Source of the DNA: Entomortierella parvispora
Lineage: Eukaryota > Mortierellomycota > Mortierellomycetes > Mortierellales > Mortierellaceae
Length of the DNA: 64,000 nucleotides
NCBI GenBank assembly: GCA_963573315.1
Contig: OY752141.1
Span: 868,001 to 932,000 of the forward strand
Reading direction: 5' to 3'
Below are positions 31,955-41,990 of this stretch, piece after piece (the stretch's first letter is position 1; each line of letters begins with the position of its first letter). Made by a program: the position numbers and the translations under genes. The notes beneath the pieces are model-generated. The model searched no databases, was not told where the DNA came from, and saw nothing but the letters and a program-made list of their open reading frames with translations.

Positions 31955-34900
31955 TTATGGAGACATCATAAAACTAACATCCCCATTCCCAGGAGAATCA
32001 GGGGCATAGACGAACCCAGCCATGAGAACCAGGTAACTGAGGATCAGGATCGATCCCTTAAAGTAATTGGACTTGCCCTCGATGTAGGTATAAGTCAGGA
32101 GGAAGACTGAAAACAACATGGACATGACATCCCACCGCGGGAAGATCAAGTTGAATGTAAACTTCCAGATCTGCTCCTTGCCAAAGTTCAGCCAGGCCGA
32201 GATTGCCACCATGGCCGGGATCTGGATCAGACAGACCTGCAAAGCATACGCGGATCCAATCTCCATCGACAATGCAATATTGCCATACATGGCAAACGAG
32301 ATGGCGTTCATAAACTCGGTCACGTTCGGCACAAGCGCAAACAACGTCAATCCCAACAGCTTCTCGTCGATCGACGATACCGCATCCACACTATCCACCA
32401 AGATTTCTAAGAGTTCAAGATTACACAATTGGAACGTCAGGGTCAACAAAAAGATAAAATACATCAAACAACAACAACAACAACAAAAAAATCTTTGTTC
32501 GTCTTACCTGCGATGATGGAGTAGAGGACAGTACACCCCAAAAGAACCGTTGCACTCTTGGCTTTTGACCAGTTGGGAGAGTCATGGCCACCATGTTCTT
32601 CGTCATCTTCCTCATCATGATAATGCTTGACAGAGTCATGATCCATCGACAAGGAAGAAAGGAGACCATGAGCAGCCGGATGCAAAACCACATTGGGACC
32701 CCCACCGATGCTTGCACTGCTGTTGCCTGCAGGAGCAGCTTGAGAAGGCCGTCTCTCGCCACCACCAGGTGCTGTGGCGGTAGAGAATCCAGTACCATGT
32801 CCCAGCTCTGCATCAGCCCCAGCTGCACCGGCAGGACGATTTGTATTCGCTGCTGTGCTGGCTGCTGGCGCGTTCGTTCCATAATGAAGCAATTGCTGGG
32901 CAATATGCTTGGGCAACAATTTCCTGTAAATAGACGAGTCCTGGATAGAAGGTTGATGAGGCTCATGCCAGATTTGCTTCACATGCGTCCTAAGCGAGAA
33001 CCAGATTCCGACCAAATAGGCCGAAGGAAGGATGATGCAACAAAAGTACATCAGAGGCTTGACATTTCGCTGGAAGAACGCATCGTCGGCTGGGTTAGGT
33101 TGATGCTGATAACATCTCTGGCAAGATACGCCAGCAGGCAAAGGTTCTGCTCCTACGCAAGGAGTGCATCGAAGCTCAAACTAGTGGAAGGTTCAATCAA
33201 CGACATCTGTTAGGTAGGTGTGCTAACGTGCATGTCGGATATCCCAAGTTCTTTTTTTTTTTTTTTTTTTTTTACAATCTTGTAGCACTTACGCGACCAT
33301 AGATGGAGTAAAAGAGCGTTGGCGTCAACACTCCAATCAGTGACATAATAAGCATAGTAGCAGTGACACCTAAGTTGAAAAAGATGCTAGCATTAGAAAA
33401 AGCCTCCATGATCAAGCTGCTCCATTTTGAAACATATATCAGGAATAATAAATAAGAATGATCGCGGTACCTGCACTCTTGGCATTAAACCGTTGCTCCT
33501 TTTTCTTGACGGCACCGCTCATCATACTCAGTCCCGGCATCAGCAACAATCCTGCGAGGAAACTTCCAATAAGTGCTCCCTCCGTGATCAATCCCTTGCC
33601 CTGAGTCAACGCCACAGAGTACAGAATAATTTCGATAATCGATCCGAACGTGGCGTTGATCACGGCTCCCATACCCAAGGAAGACTGAGCAGAGATGGAC
33701 GAGACTGCCATTCCAATGAAATACGACAGTGGGATAACGGACGCGAGTCCGAGCGAAAAGATTACCGCAGGTGTGGTCAAAATCGAGTCATGTCCCAAGT
33801 AACGCGTGAGGACATAGTCATCCAGAATCGTAAATAAGACAACTGGCATCAAATTGATAAAGATGATGTTGGTGCCGTCATACGTGTACTTGTAGTATTG
33901 AAATCCGATCGCATCATAGGTGCACAAAAGAATTTCCGAACGCTGTGGTGAAAGGGACAACGAACTGCCGCGCTTAAAGTTGAGTCGCAATGGGTGCCGA
34001 TGCATGTGAGTCGCCAACACGTACGTAAACTTGCCCATGGGGATCGAGATGACCATGAACCAGCACAAGCACGATACAAGCAGATGGAGAGGACCTAACG
34101 AGGACAAGTTAAAAAAAAAAAATAAAAAAAAAAGTTGAGTTTCCAAAGCGGAGATGAATATTTTTTAAGCTTGGTATGTCAGCAACGATACCCAACATGC
34201 ACCATTGCGACATTGCTGACATAAAAGAATCGGAAAATAGCCAAAACGGTTCTTACCGATCAAGAGGTAGTAAAACATGTAGTAAACAATACCACCCAGA
34301 CCCAGATGGTAGATGTGGCGAGGAAGGTTCTTGAGTGACTCTATGCATCGACGGCGCTTATCGGCTTTCCGCTCTCGCTCGACAATGGAGCTGCTCCTGG
34401 AGAGCAGTGGACGAGATTCGTCACCGTTTCCAGTGTTGTCAGAATAGGACGCGCCTGAATACAAATGATCGGTTTTCAACTCTCCTGGGGACAGCTCCCG
34501 TTCGACGTATTGTCCAAAGGGCCAGAGGAGATAGTAGCTGAGGCCAAGAACAACCCGGCCATAGGCGCGTCCTCCGAATGGCGTCAGGAAGAGGACGATG
34601 GAGACCAAGAAGCAGACGAGAGAGAGCCACCAGCCAAAGATAAGAGTCCAGAGGACGTTTCCGACAGACAGGTACAAATCTGACGAGGGCTGGGAGTGCA
34701 ATGCAGAGTTTGCCTTGCGGATGACAGATCTCGACTTTTTGTACAGGGCTGGTTTCCAGAGCGGAAGTCCAAAGGGATGTGTCTGATTGAGAGTCTACGA
34801 TAGCACGGTTTGGTTTTTGCATCACGAGGGAGACAAAGGGAAAATTAGAACATCAAATCATTGTCGGACAAGGATGACCAAAAAAGGGGGGAGAGGGGCA

Positions 34901-35653
34901 GAGCGTAACTGCCTGCCTGCATGTACACACACGTCAAAGTCGAACGCTTGCTCTTACCTCTTGTCGGTCCTTGAGTGTCAGCGGCTCATTGTCGCTTCCA
35001 TTGTCGTCGTCCTCATCCTCGTCCTCACCTCCAGAGCGGTTGTCATTGTATTGCTCACGGTCCTCCAACGACCTGCGATCGTGATCCTGCATGGATCTCC
35101 TGGACCCCGCCCGTCGCATCCGCGAGTTGTGTGATCGGGCATCTCCAAAGTAATCGTCTGCTTCACCCCCCAGACGGTCGTCGTCATCATCGTCATCCTC
35201 TTCGTCGTCTGAGGAGCGATTCCTGTGTCGGAGGGACGATCTACTCGATCCCGTTCTTCGACGACGACTTCCTGCTGTCGGAGTGTCGGCGTTGAGAAAA
35301 GCGGACGAGTGTCTGTACGAGGGCTTGGGACGCTTCGAAGCTGTCGCATTCAAAGTCGATCCGCCTGCACGGGAGCTTGGTCCTGCGCCAGGCGTTCCGA
35401 TACCAGCACCGTGGTGCTGTTCCTGAGGTTGGTACTTTATGGTCGACGCGGAGGCATTGGAATTCAGCGAGTTGATGGAAACCCGTCGAGGGTCTTTGTA
35501 GGAATGGGGAGGAGGAGGAGGAGGACGGGTGACGGTGACGTCGTTGTCGTTATCATGGTCGTTATCGGGTGAGGCAGCAAGGACAAGGGCGTCCTCTGTG
35601 AGGTGTAGTTGCTCGAGGTCATTGCTCTCGCTGGAGGGGGTGGAATGGGACAT
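31955..35653 (-). CDS. VNX1: Vacuolar cation/proton antiporter, Vnx1-like (CAX superfamily)
   Basis: Six exons: 35653-34958, 34794-34257, 34094-33471, 33369-33293, 33180-32508, 32406-31955; 1019 residues, phases consistent. Residues 1-235 are a disordered acidic and Arg/Ser-rich tail. Several membrane spans then flank two exchanger halves. The first carries GAVINATFGSIIEIILYSVAL and the second ALVPNVTEFMNAISFAMYGN, in the place of the GNxxE/GNAAEH alpha repeats of CAX proteins. That variation, the large N-terminal extension and the size fit Vnx1-like low-affinity monovalent cation/H+ exchangers rather than Vcx1. A long loop between the halves has CX2C-X11-CX2C at about residues 650-668, then His/Asp-rich sequence. 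Ion specificity is inferred. Confidence 0.83.
33252..33274 (+). repeat. Poly(T) tract in an antiporter intron
   Basis: About 23 T's on the plus strand (A's on the coding strand) lie within the intron between exons 4 and 5. Likely length-variable. Confidence 0.75.
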
Positions 35654-35989
35654 TTGCTTACAACAGAGTGGTATAATTTACAAGAATGAACAAGAACATG
35701 GACGGGAAGGGGAAGGGAAAGAAAGGAAGAGTGGCAGTAGCAGTCGTGGAGGTGGATGACGGCTACGAAGGGGAAGAAGGAAGGATGGGATGAGGAAGGA
35801 TGGAGAAAAGGAAGGGAAAAAAAAGATTAAAGATGGATGGAAAAAAGGAACACATGGGCAAAAAAAAAAAAAAAGAAAAGAACCTGGTTCTCTGGGAACA
35901 AATGGACAAATGGGCGGTCGCCAAGAGCGGCCGCTGATTGGACGAGAAGCCTGTGTCACATGATCCAATAATCTCCGTTATTGGTGGTG
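35654..35989. promoter_or_regulatory. Upstream region of the antiporter gene
   Basis: Purine-rich on the plus strand (GGAAGGATGGGATGAGGAAGG and A runs), that is, a pyrimidine-rich leader on the coding strand. No gene seen. Confidence 0.45.
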
Positions 35990-36536
35990 CGCCGGAACTT
36001 GCCAGGTTCAGGGACGAGAAGACGAAGGGGTTCAACAACGCCGCGACTTGGGTCGAGGGCGTCAAGGCAGCAACGGCCTGTCCGAGGGTGATGGCAAAGA
36101 GACAGAAGACGATCAGCATCCATCAACCAGGTGTAGGTTCTGCTTGCGGCCTGGTACAGTAGATGGTGACAATGGCAGCCTTCTTCAACAAGCTGGTCTG
36201 AACACGGAGGGATTTTGCATAGTCCATGGCCGAGGAGGCATCGAGACCAGGGGTGGATCCGTCCCACATGTTCACACTGGACCAGGATCGCTTGGTGAGT
36301 TGACGTTCCAACTTCTTGAAACACTTCTCGGCGCCAATAATATCGACTCTTGACGGCCCTTCGCTCCACCGACTGGCGATGGCTTTCTCGCAAGTTCCTT
36401 GCTCAGATTTGTCTTTTCCGTCTACATCGATTTCCTTGTTTTTGTTTTCAAGGCCGGAGTATTGGAGAGGAGAAGCTATAACGGTGGGCGCCAAACCGGT
36501 GTAGGTTCGACAATAGTCCAAAAGGATGCTTTGCAC
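35990..36536 (-). pseudogene. Relic of a PDR-type (ABCG) ABC transporter
   Basis: Two adjacent minus-strand frames (36536-36123 and 36119-about 35990) keep pieces of a pleiotropic-drug-resistance transporter. The first has MWDGSTPGLDASSAMDYAKS, the Walker B/D-loop stretch of NBD1 (family pattern WDxSTRGLDASTALEYAKxLR), followed by TSLLKKAAIVTIYC. A corrupted signature motif precedes it. The second frame has ITLGQAVAALTPSTQVAALLNPF, the membrane-domain pattern of the same family. In an intact gene these two parts are separated by the rest of NBD1 and several membrane spans, so internal sequence is lost, and no Walker A or second NBD is visible. There is no room for the rest before the antiporter promoter. 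Decayed copy, not functional. Confidence 0.6.
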
Positions 36537-38132
36537 AACCAGTGGTGAGACTGGTTAGTGAAGGGTTGCACTTTGGAATTCGGGATGTCAAGACCCTAGA
36601 AGACTAAAGCACGTGGAGTGATTCATCCTGTTGCTTTCAGACAGGGAGGAAAGGCGGCGTTATTGCCGATCCTCCAGACATGTATGATATCTTAACACTT
36701 CATTTCGCGTCTCTTGTCATTCATCCTTTCAATCCCTGCAATCCAACACATCTTCCCCGTTCAATCTCCCCTGTCCCTTCTTCTCCCTTGACTCCTCTAC
36801 TCTGATCCCACTCCCTCGCTCATTTTCTCCGTCACATCTCGTACGCGTACAGGTACTTTCGACCTCCGCTCCACGTTTTTTCACGCTCTCTCTGTTCCAT
36901 ATCCCTTTGGTCCTGTTCCCCCACCGTTTTCCTTTTCCCATCTTCCTCTCAAACTTGCCAGCTCGTCTGGACACGACTAGTTCTGTGAGAATCGACAGAC
37001 ATCCGGATGTGCGCTGCTTTGCACGACATTTGGAGCGTGGGTTGACCGTATAAGAGGGTAGTGTGCCAGTACTTACAGCCATCCTTCTTGATCCTCCTAG
37101 ACATACAGATAAAGTCGAGTTCTACGTTTGGAAGAGGACAGCAACTGCCCAGCAGAAGGTCGAAAAGGTAAGGTGAACGGTGTTTTGCTTTATTGTTTAC
37201 ATGCAACTATTTTTGAGGTGTGATGGCGCGCAGCTTGCTCGTTGTGCCCTGCACGACTGCTTTCTCTCTCCTGGGAGAGGAGACAGTTGGCTGAGAGCAG
37301 GCCACATATCTGTACTGGTGGTAGAGGAAATAAAAACACCTTGTTGTTACATTCATGAAAGCAATGAACATTGACGTGCATGTTGCCCATTGAGCCCAAA
37401 CCAAAAAAAAATAGACGCCACCAAAACTGAATGTCACACACGCTGATTGTGTGCATTCAGTGGTGATTGGGGGGAACCAGGCATCAGGGATGCATGTGGG
37501 AGCCAGACAGGAGACGAGGGGAGGAGAGGTAGAGAGGGTGGGAAAACAAAAGAAGAACTTAGAGTTCGGGCGCGAGCCCCGAAGGACTACCCAACTCCCC
37601 CCAACGCATCGGCACCGCACCCATTTTGGGTGAAGGCATAGCGCCGCCCCCCTCGAGGAATAGGCCTACAGCGGGAGGGGCGTCATACTGCATAACCTGA
37701 CAATCCAGTCTGTGCCGAGTTTCGAACCCGGGAAGAAAGGGTCCTACCGTGGCGTAAACACCACGACACTATCTCACAGACTTTTTTGTACCTATTATGT
37801 TTTTGGACCATGCCCAAATGTCGATTTTTGATCAGTCACGTGATAATTGGATTGGTGGCGCAGAAGTCTCCTGGGCTGGGCGGGCGTGAGGTGCTCTTCT
37901 CTTTCTTCCTTCCTTGGCAGCCACAGTAACAAAAACGTCGAGCAAGGACACGAGTTCCTTTGAAACTGAACTAGTTAACTATTTTTATATGAAATTTATA
38001 CTCGGCAGCTATGAGATGAGGATAGCAAGCTATCGTTTGGGACTTGTGGTGACGACTTTCTGGGATCTCGGCCAAGGTTTGGCTAGCTGCAAAGGACCAA
38101 CGGAAGAGCGCCGTAAACGGGATCGCGCCCAC
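36537..38132. other. Intergenic region without accepted genes
   Basis: A pyrimidine-rich plus-strand stretch (36700-36970) ends in splice-like signals (CCTCCTAG near 37098, AAAAG|GTAAGG near 37168), but no protein was recognised around them. A tRNA-like element lies at 37708-37781. The last part (38040-38132) is the 3' flank of the secreted-protein gene and resembles the flank after its paralogue at 41406. Confidence 0.4.
37708..37781 (-). other. tRNA-like 74-nt element (degenerate tRNA or tRNA-derived repeat)
   Basis: On the minus strand the element starts GTCTGTG and ends CACAGAC, a perfect 7-bp acceptor-like stem. It contains a canonical T arm, CCGGG-TTCGAAA-CTCGG, which doubles as a pol III B box. 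An A-box-like TAGTGTCGTGG follows the 5' stem. The total length of 74 nt is tRNA-like. However, the middle does not fold into normal D and anticodon arms; instead CGTGGTG-TTTA-CGCCACG forms its own hairpin. No oligo-T terminator follows on the minus strand. It is therefore more likely a tRNA pseudogene or SINE head than a working tRNA. Confidence 0.4.
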
Positions 38133-38647
38133 TTAGATGTGTGCCATGGCAAAGTCTGTCATGTACTTCCAGTTGTCAGGACCGCAGTAGTTGGTGTTGC
38201 TGTCGCTATGGCAAACAGCGTAATAGGATGTTCCACCACTGGAGATTTCTGTCAAGTCATACTCTCCCCAATAGTTTCCGTAGACAGTAATTCCCATACG
38301 ATCGTGGTGGTTTCCCGTCACACCACCATTGTTCACCGTGATACCCGAGAATTTGGTGGTCAGAGTCCCTGAGAGGCCAGGGTGTGAATTCGAGCTAGCA
38401 CTCCACTCGGTCGCACCACCCTCATAGGCGAGAAATCCCTTTGTGTAGATGGTGAGGGGAATACCATTACTATTAAAAGGAAAAACACAAGACAAGAGAC
38501 CTAGTAAGCTCATGGATCATGCTGCAAGAAGCTTTCTAGTTATTTCTTTTGAACATACAATTCGACAATTCTTTCACTAAGAACAAAGATGAAGCTTGCT
38601 TGAGCAGCTGCAATAAGACCAAGTGACAAAACGAGCTGTTTAAACAT
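38133..38647 (-). CDS. Small secreted protein, paralogue A (unknown family)
   Basis: Two exons, 38647-38559 (89 nt) and 38469-38133, give 141 residues. The signal peptide MFKQLVLSLGLIAAAQA is followed by a mature chain of about 125 residues with only two cysteines, both in the C-terminal block YYAVCHSDSNTNYCGPDNW, likely one disulphide. Other conserved blocks are GFLAYEGGATEWSA, then a Gly/Thr/Asn-rich middle, then GNYWGEYDLTEI. Two paralogues (40879-41406 and 44459-44965) share the 89-nt first exon, the phase-2 intron and these blocks. I do not recognise the family. Secretion is supported by the signal peptide; the beta-rich, Gly/Asn/Thr composition suggests a small beta-sandwich, which is inference. 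Confidence 0.82.
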
Positions 38648-39276
38648 CTAGCAGACAAGTACGCGTTGAATCGTGAGTGAAAATTTCTTGAATCATGGAA
38701 TATCCCCCAATGGGTCGTCAGAAAAGTCATATCATCTTACCTTGAAAGATTAGCTTTTGGTTCTTGGGAGAGGAGTGTAGAGGGCGTTGTGTTAAGTGTC
38801 CTTTTGGAAACTGACCCGAAAGTCAGGTTCCTTATATAGGGAAAGGAAGTGCAGGGGGGCAAGGCATCATTTTTTTTCTGTCCCCTGGGTATCCCTAGAA
38901 TACCGTTCGTTTTCTTTCGGGATACGAGGAGGAGGGAACACAATGTGAGCAGAGATGCCCAATTGCCCAATTCCTTTCTAAAGAGTTTTGATTATCGACC
39001 GTGAATCTCGGTCTTGAAAGCAACAACTAGACTACTGCACAAGAGCCTGGAAGAGAAACAAGAGCAACGAACAAAAGGACGCTTCCCCCAGTGGTCGTGC
39101 AAGGGTCATCCTGTGGTTGTGTAGTTAACAAAAGAGTTGACAATTGTCCTGGAGGAATGGGTTGGTGTGAGGCAAAAAAGTCAAGGGCGGGGGCAAAAGG
39201 CGAGCACACTTTCCGTTCAAAGTCAGCGCCAAGGCCAAATGCAACGCCTTGAAGCTAAAACAATCGTGCAAGGAAA

Positions 39277-39289
39277 AGGGCGAGGGCGA
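39277..39289 (-). promoter_or_regulatory. TCGCCCTCGCCCT element upstream of secreted gene A
   Basis: On the minus strand this reads TCGCCCTCGCCCT followed by TTTCCTTGCAC; gene B's copy is followed by CTTCCTCGCAC. It lies 630 bp upstream of the ATG of gene A. Conservation may reflect shared descent rather than function. Confidence 0.45.
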
Positions 39290-40197
39290 TCACACTCCCC
39301 CCTAATATCGATTAGGGCGGCGACTTCCAACGGCCGTCGGTGAACACTATTTCCCGGGTCGCCCATCTCCCTGACGGCGGATCCCTCTTGAACAAAACAA
39401 ATCCACGAATCTTTGTTGTTGTCCGTTGGACGCGTGCAACCTACAAAACAATGCAAGGCTTTTCGGCTTATTGTTCGCCCTCCTCCCCCAAACAATTAGT
39501 CTACAAAAAGTCGCCGGTAAGTTGTCTCGGATCTCGTCCGCGGACGTTCAATTCTAGCTGCCTTGCATTGAAGAGCAACGAACATGATCGCCTGGAGTGC
39601 AGTCTTGATCGCGATCGCGTTAAATACTTGACTGTTACCGGATTTGTAAATATGAAACTCCAGAGTTTGTCACATAGAACGAAATGTCTGCAACTTTTTT
39701 TTGGATCGTGTTCTTTAGGAAGAGCATGGTCTTCTCTCCGAATTGGCTTGAGGTCGAGGCTTGTGCGTAAATTACAGTTGCCAAGACCGAGCACAAGATA
39801 AAAGGCCCACAAAGTTTCCATTGAGGTAATCCATTGAGGTAATTTTTTGGAGGGCGAAAAAAGACACGAGGATGAGCTTTTTTCGTTTACCAGGGCTCTG
39901 TTGCCGTTGCAATGAGGGCGAGGTGCACGACCCGGGGAAAAATGTTTGCTCTAGAGCGTTAGATCTTTAAAGGTCGCAATCCTAATCGATACCTGGGAGA
40001 CAGAGCAGACCTCTTGCGTTTGAATTGTCCTCCGTATCTCATTCTGTCTCCCACTGATCGCTCAATCCCCCTCGTTTGTTTTTGCTCTTTGAAACCTCCA
40101 TTCATTTATCATTTTGTCTATTCCTCCCGACTTGATGCCCACTGTCCGCTACTACCTCAACGACGCTGTAGTAGTGTCAAGGTTGGTGTTGCGTCAG

Positions 40198-40210
40198 TCG
40201 CCCTCGCCCT
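40198..40210 (+). promoter_or_regulatory. TCGCCCTCGCCCT element upstream of secreted gene B
   Basis: Same 13-mer and orientation as upstream of gene A, 669 bp before the ATG of gene B. The following bases (CTTCCTCGCAC, then CTTCAAG) also match gene A's side. Confidence 0.45.
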
Positions 40211-40878
40211 CTTCCTCGCACAACGTTATACTTCAAGTCTCTGCGATAATGACTAATCGTTGAGCTTTCATGGCTTGAGATCCAATGGCTGGTGATCTCC
40301 CTCTTCGCCCGCTCTTTTTTTTTTTTACCCACTGCAACTTTGTTTCAGTACCTGAGCTACAAATTCCACTCGTCCAACTCAATCGTCAAATGTTGTGCAA
40401 GTTAGATTAAAATGACAAGGAAAGTGAACGGATGTCTCTTCCGAGACCGCTAGGGAAGTATCCGTGTCCATTCTGCTCTTGTTTGTCGTCCAAGGCTCTT
40501 GTACCGTACATACAGTACTGTTCAAGAATCAAAACTCCTCGGAAAGAAACTTGGGTGATATCTCCCGCATCACTGTATTTCCTCTTCTCTCCCGTGAGAA
40601 TGAACAATGTTCGAGGGATCCCAGAGAGATAGACAAGCAAAAAAAAAAAGTTAGCTGTTTTCCATCCTCCGATCCTTTCTTTATAAAACGAGTCTGACTT
40701 TGAGGTAGACTTCTAAAAAACACGCAGGTACAACACTCTTCACTCACCCCTTCCCAAGAACCAGAAAAAAACCGGACCATTCCCACAAAGTAAGATGACT
40801 TTGACTACTCCCTATGATCAATTGACAGTCTATAGTCTATACCCACTGTTCCGCTGCTTACTCTGTTTCTTCTACAAG

Positions 40879-41406
40879 ATGTTGAAACAGCTCTTCCTGG
40901 TGCTTGGTCTTATTGCAGCTGCTCAAGCAAGCTTCATCTATGTTCTTAGTGAAAATGTCATCCGTTTGTATGTCCCAACGCAAAAAGAACAACATACGCG
41001 ATCTGCACCCTCCGTCTTAATCCATGCGCTCACATTGTTTCTTCACCTGTGCTTCTTCTTTGATAGCAAGGGTATCGCCGTGTATATTCAAACAAGAGGA
41101 TTCCTCGCCTACGAGGGTGGTGCCACCGAGTGGAGTGCTGGCATCGAAACACACCCAGGTGCCGCGAAGACCCTCACCATCAAATTCTCAGATGTCGTGG
41201 TGAACATTGGTGGTATTGACACCGATCACAACACCCGCATGGGAATTACCGTCAAGGGAAACTATTGGGGAGAATATTATGTGACGCAAATCAAAGACAC
41301 TGGAGTCAAGACCTATTACGCCGTTTGCCACAACGACAGCAACACCAACTATTGCGGTGATGCTAACTGGCAGTATATGACACAGTTTGCCATAGACCAC
41401 ATTTAA
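40879..41406 (+). CDS. Small secreted protein, paralogue B (unknown family)
   Basis: Two exons, 40879-40967 (89 nt) and 41067-41406, give 142 residues. The signal peptide MLKQLFLVLGLIAAAQA and mature blocks GFLAYEGGATEWSA, GNYWGEYYVTQI and YYAVCHNDSNTNYCGDANW match paralogue A closely. The start was placed at MLKQ because it aligns with the other two starts; the frame is also open upstream to 40795. The intron (99 nt) has no stop and is a multiple of three, so an unspliced message would encode a longer protein, but the paralogues show the same phase-2 intron with stops, which supports splicing. Function unknown. Confidence 0.85.
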   Translation: MLKQLFLVLGLIAAAQASFIYVLSENVIRLYVPTQKEQHTRSAPSVLIHALTLFLHLCFFFDSKGIAVYIQTRGFLAYEGGATEWSAGIETHPGAAKTLTIKFSDVVVNIGGIDTDHNTRMGITVKGNYWGEYYVTQIKDTGVKTYYAVCHNDSNTNYCGDANWQYMTQFAIDHI

Positions 41407-41670
41407 ACAGGTCTAACTCGGTTCGCCACGCTCGTCAGTTGGCTCTCGTCACCTCGGAATACACCCTGTCCGAGATCCCAGAACAACATCACTCGGGGTT
41501 CTAGATATATTTCCTCCGAATCCCATGGGTCACGAGCGTCACAATTAAACATTTCGCTCCCGCCATCTCTCTTTGTCTTCGCTGGAAGTTTGTTCGCTAT
41601 AGTCACCAAGGTGGAGCTCGAAGGATCGACTGGGGAAATCACCGGCAGTATCAGTCATCACGTGATGAAT

Positions 41671-41990
41671 GGTCGGTGATGGTGAATTGGAGAACACTCA
41701 TCTCCAGTGGGTGATCACCAGTGAATCGGTGAATGCTCATCCCTGGTCGGTGATCACTGGTGAATTGATGCACGCTCATCCCTGGTCGGTGATCACCAGT
41801 GAATCGGTGAATGCTCATCCCTGGTCGGTGATCACTGGTGAATTGATGCACGCTCATCCCTGGTCGGTGATCACCTGTGAATTGGTGAACGCGCTCATCC
41901 CTGGTCGGTGAATTGGTGAACGCGTTCATCCATGGTCGGTGATCACCGGTGAATCGGTGAATGCTCATCCCTGGTCGGTGATCACTGGTG
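41671..41990 (+). repeat. Minisatellite, 39-bp unit with 78-bp higher order
   Basis: Alternating units GGTGATCACCAGTGAATCGGTGAATGCTCATCCCTGGTC and a variant with ACTGGTGAATTGATGCACGC repeat about eight times, the last ones degraded. The unit contains the palindrome GGTGATCACC. Because 39 is a multiple of three, a minus-strand frame stays open and reads as repeating GDHRPGMS/HRFT, which I take as a by-product. Confidence 0.9.

Larger units (their letters stand above)
38648..40878. promoter_or_regulatory. Shared upstream region between divergent secreted-protein genes A and B
   Basis: A 2.2-kb spacer between divergent starts. A TATA-like TATATAGG lies near 38837 on gene A's side. Each side carries the 13-mer TCGCCCTCGCCCT in gene orientation, 630 and 669 bp before the respective ATG. 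Segments near 39540-39800 and 40480-40760 resemble segments upstream of gene C (43190-43350 and 44090-44320), so the upstream region was duplicated with the genes. No other gene is supported. Confidence 0.5.

Noticed and set aside
37708-37781. Functional tRNA gene
   Set aside because: Acceptor and T arms are fine but no normal D or anticodon arm can be drawn and no oligo-T terminator follows; listed only as tRNA-like.
40795-41406. 203-residue unspliced version of secreted gene B
   Set aside because: The two paralogues share the intron at the same phase and place, and the signal peptide starts at 40879; the upstream extension has no match in them.
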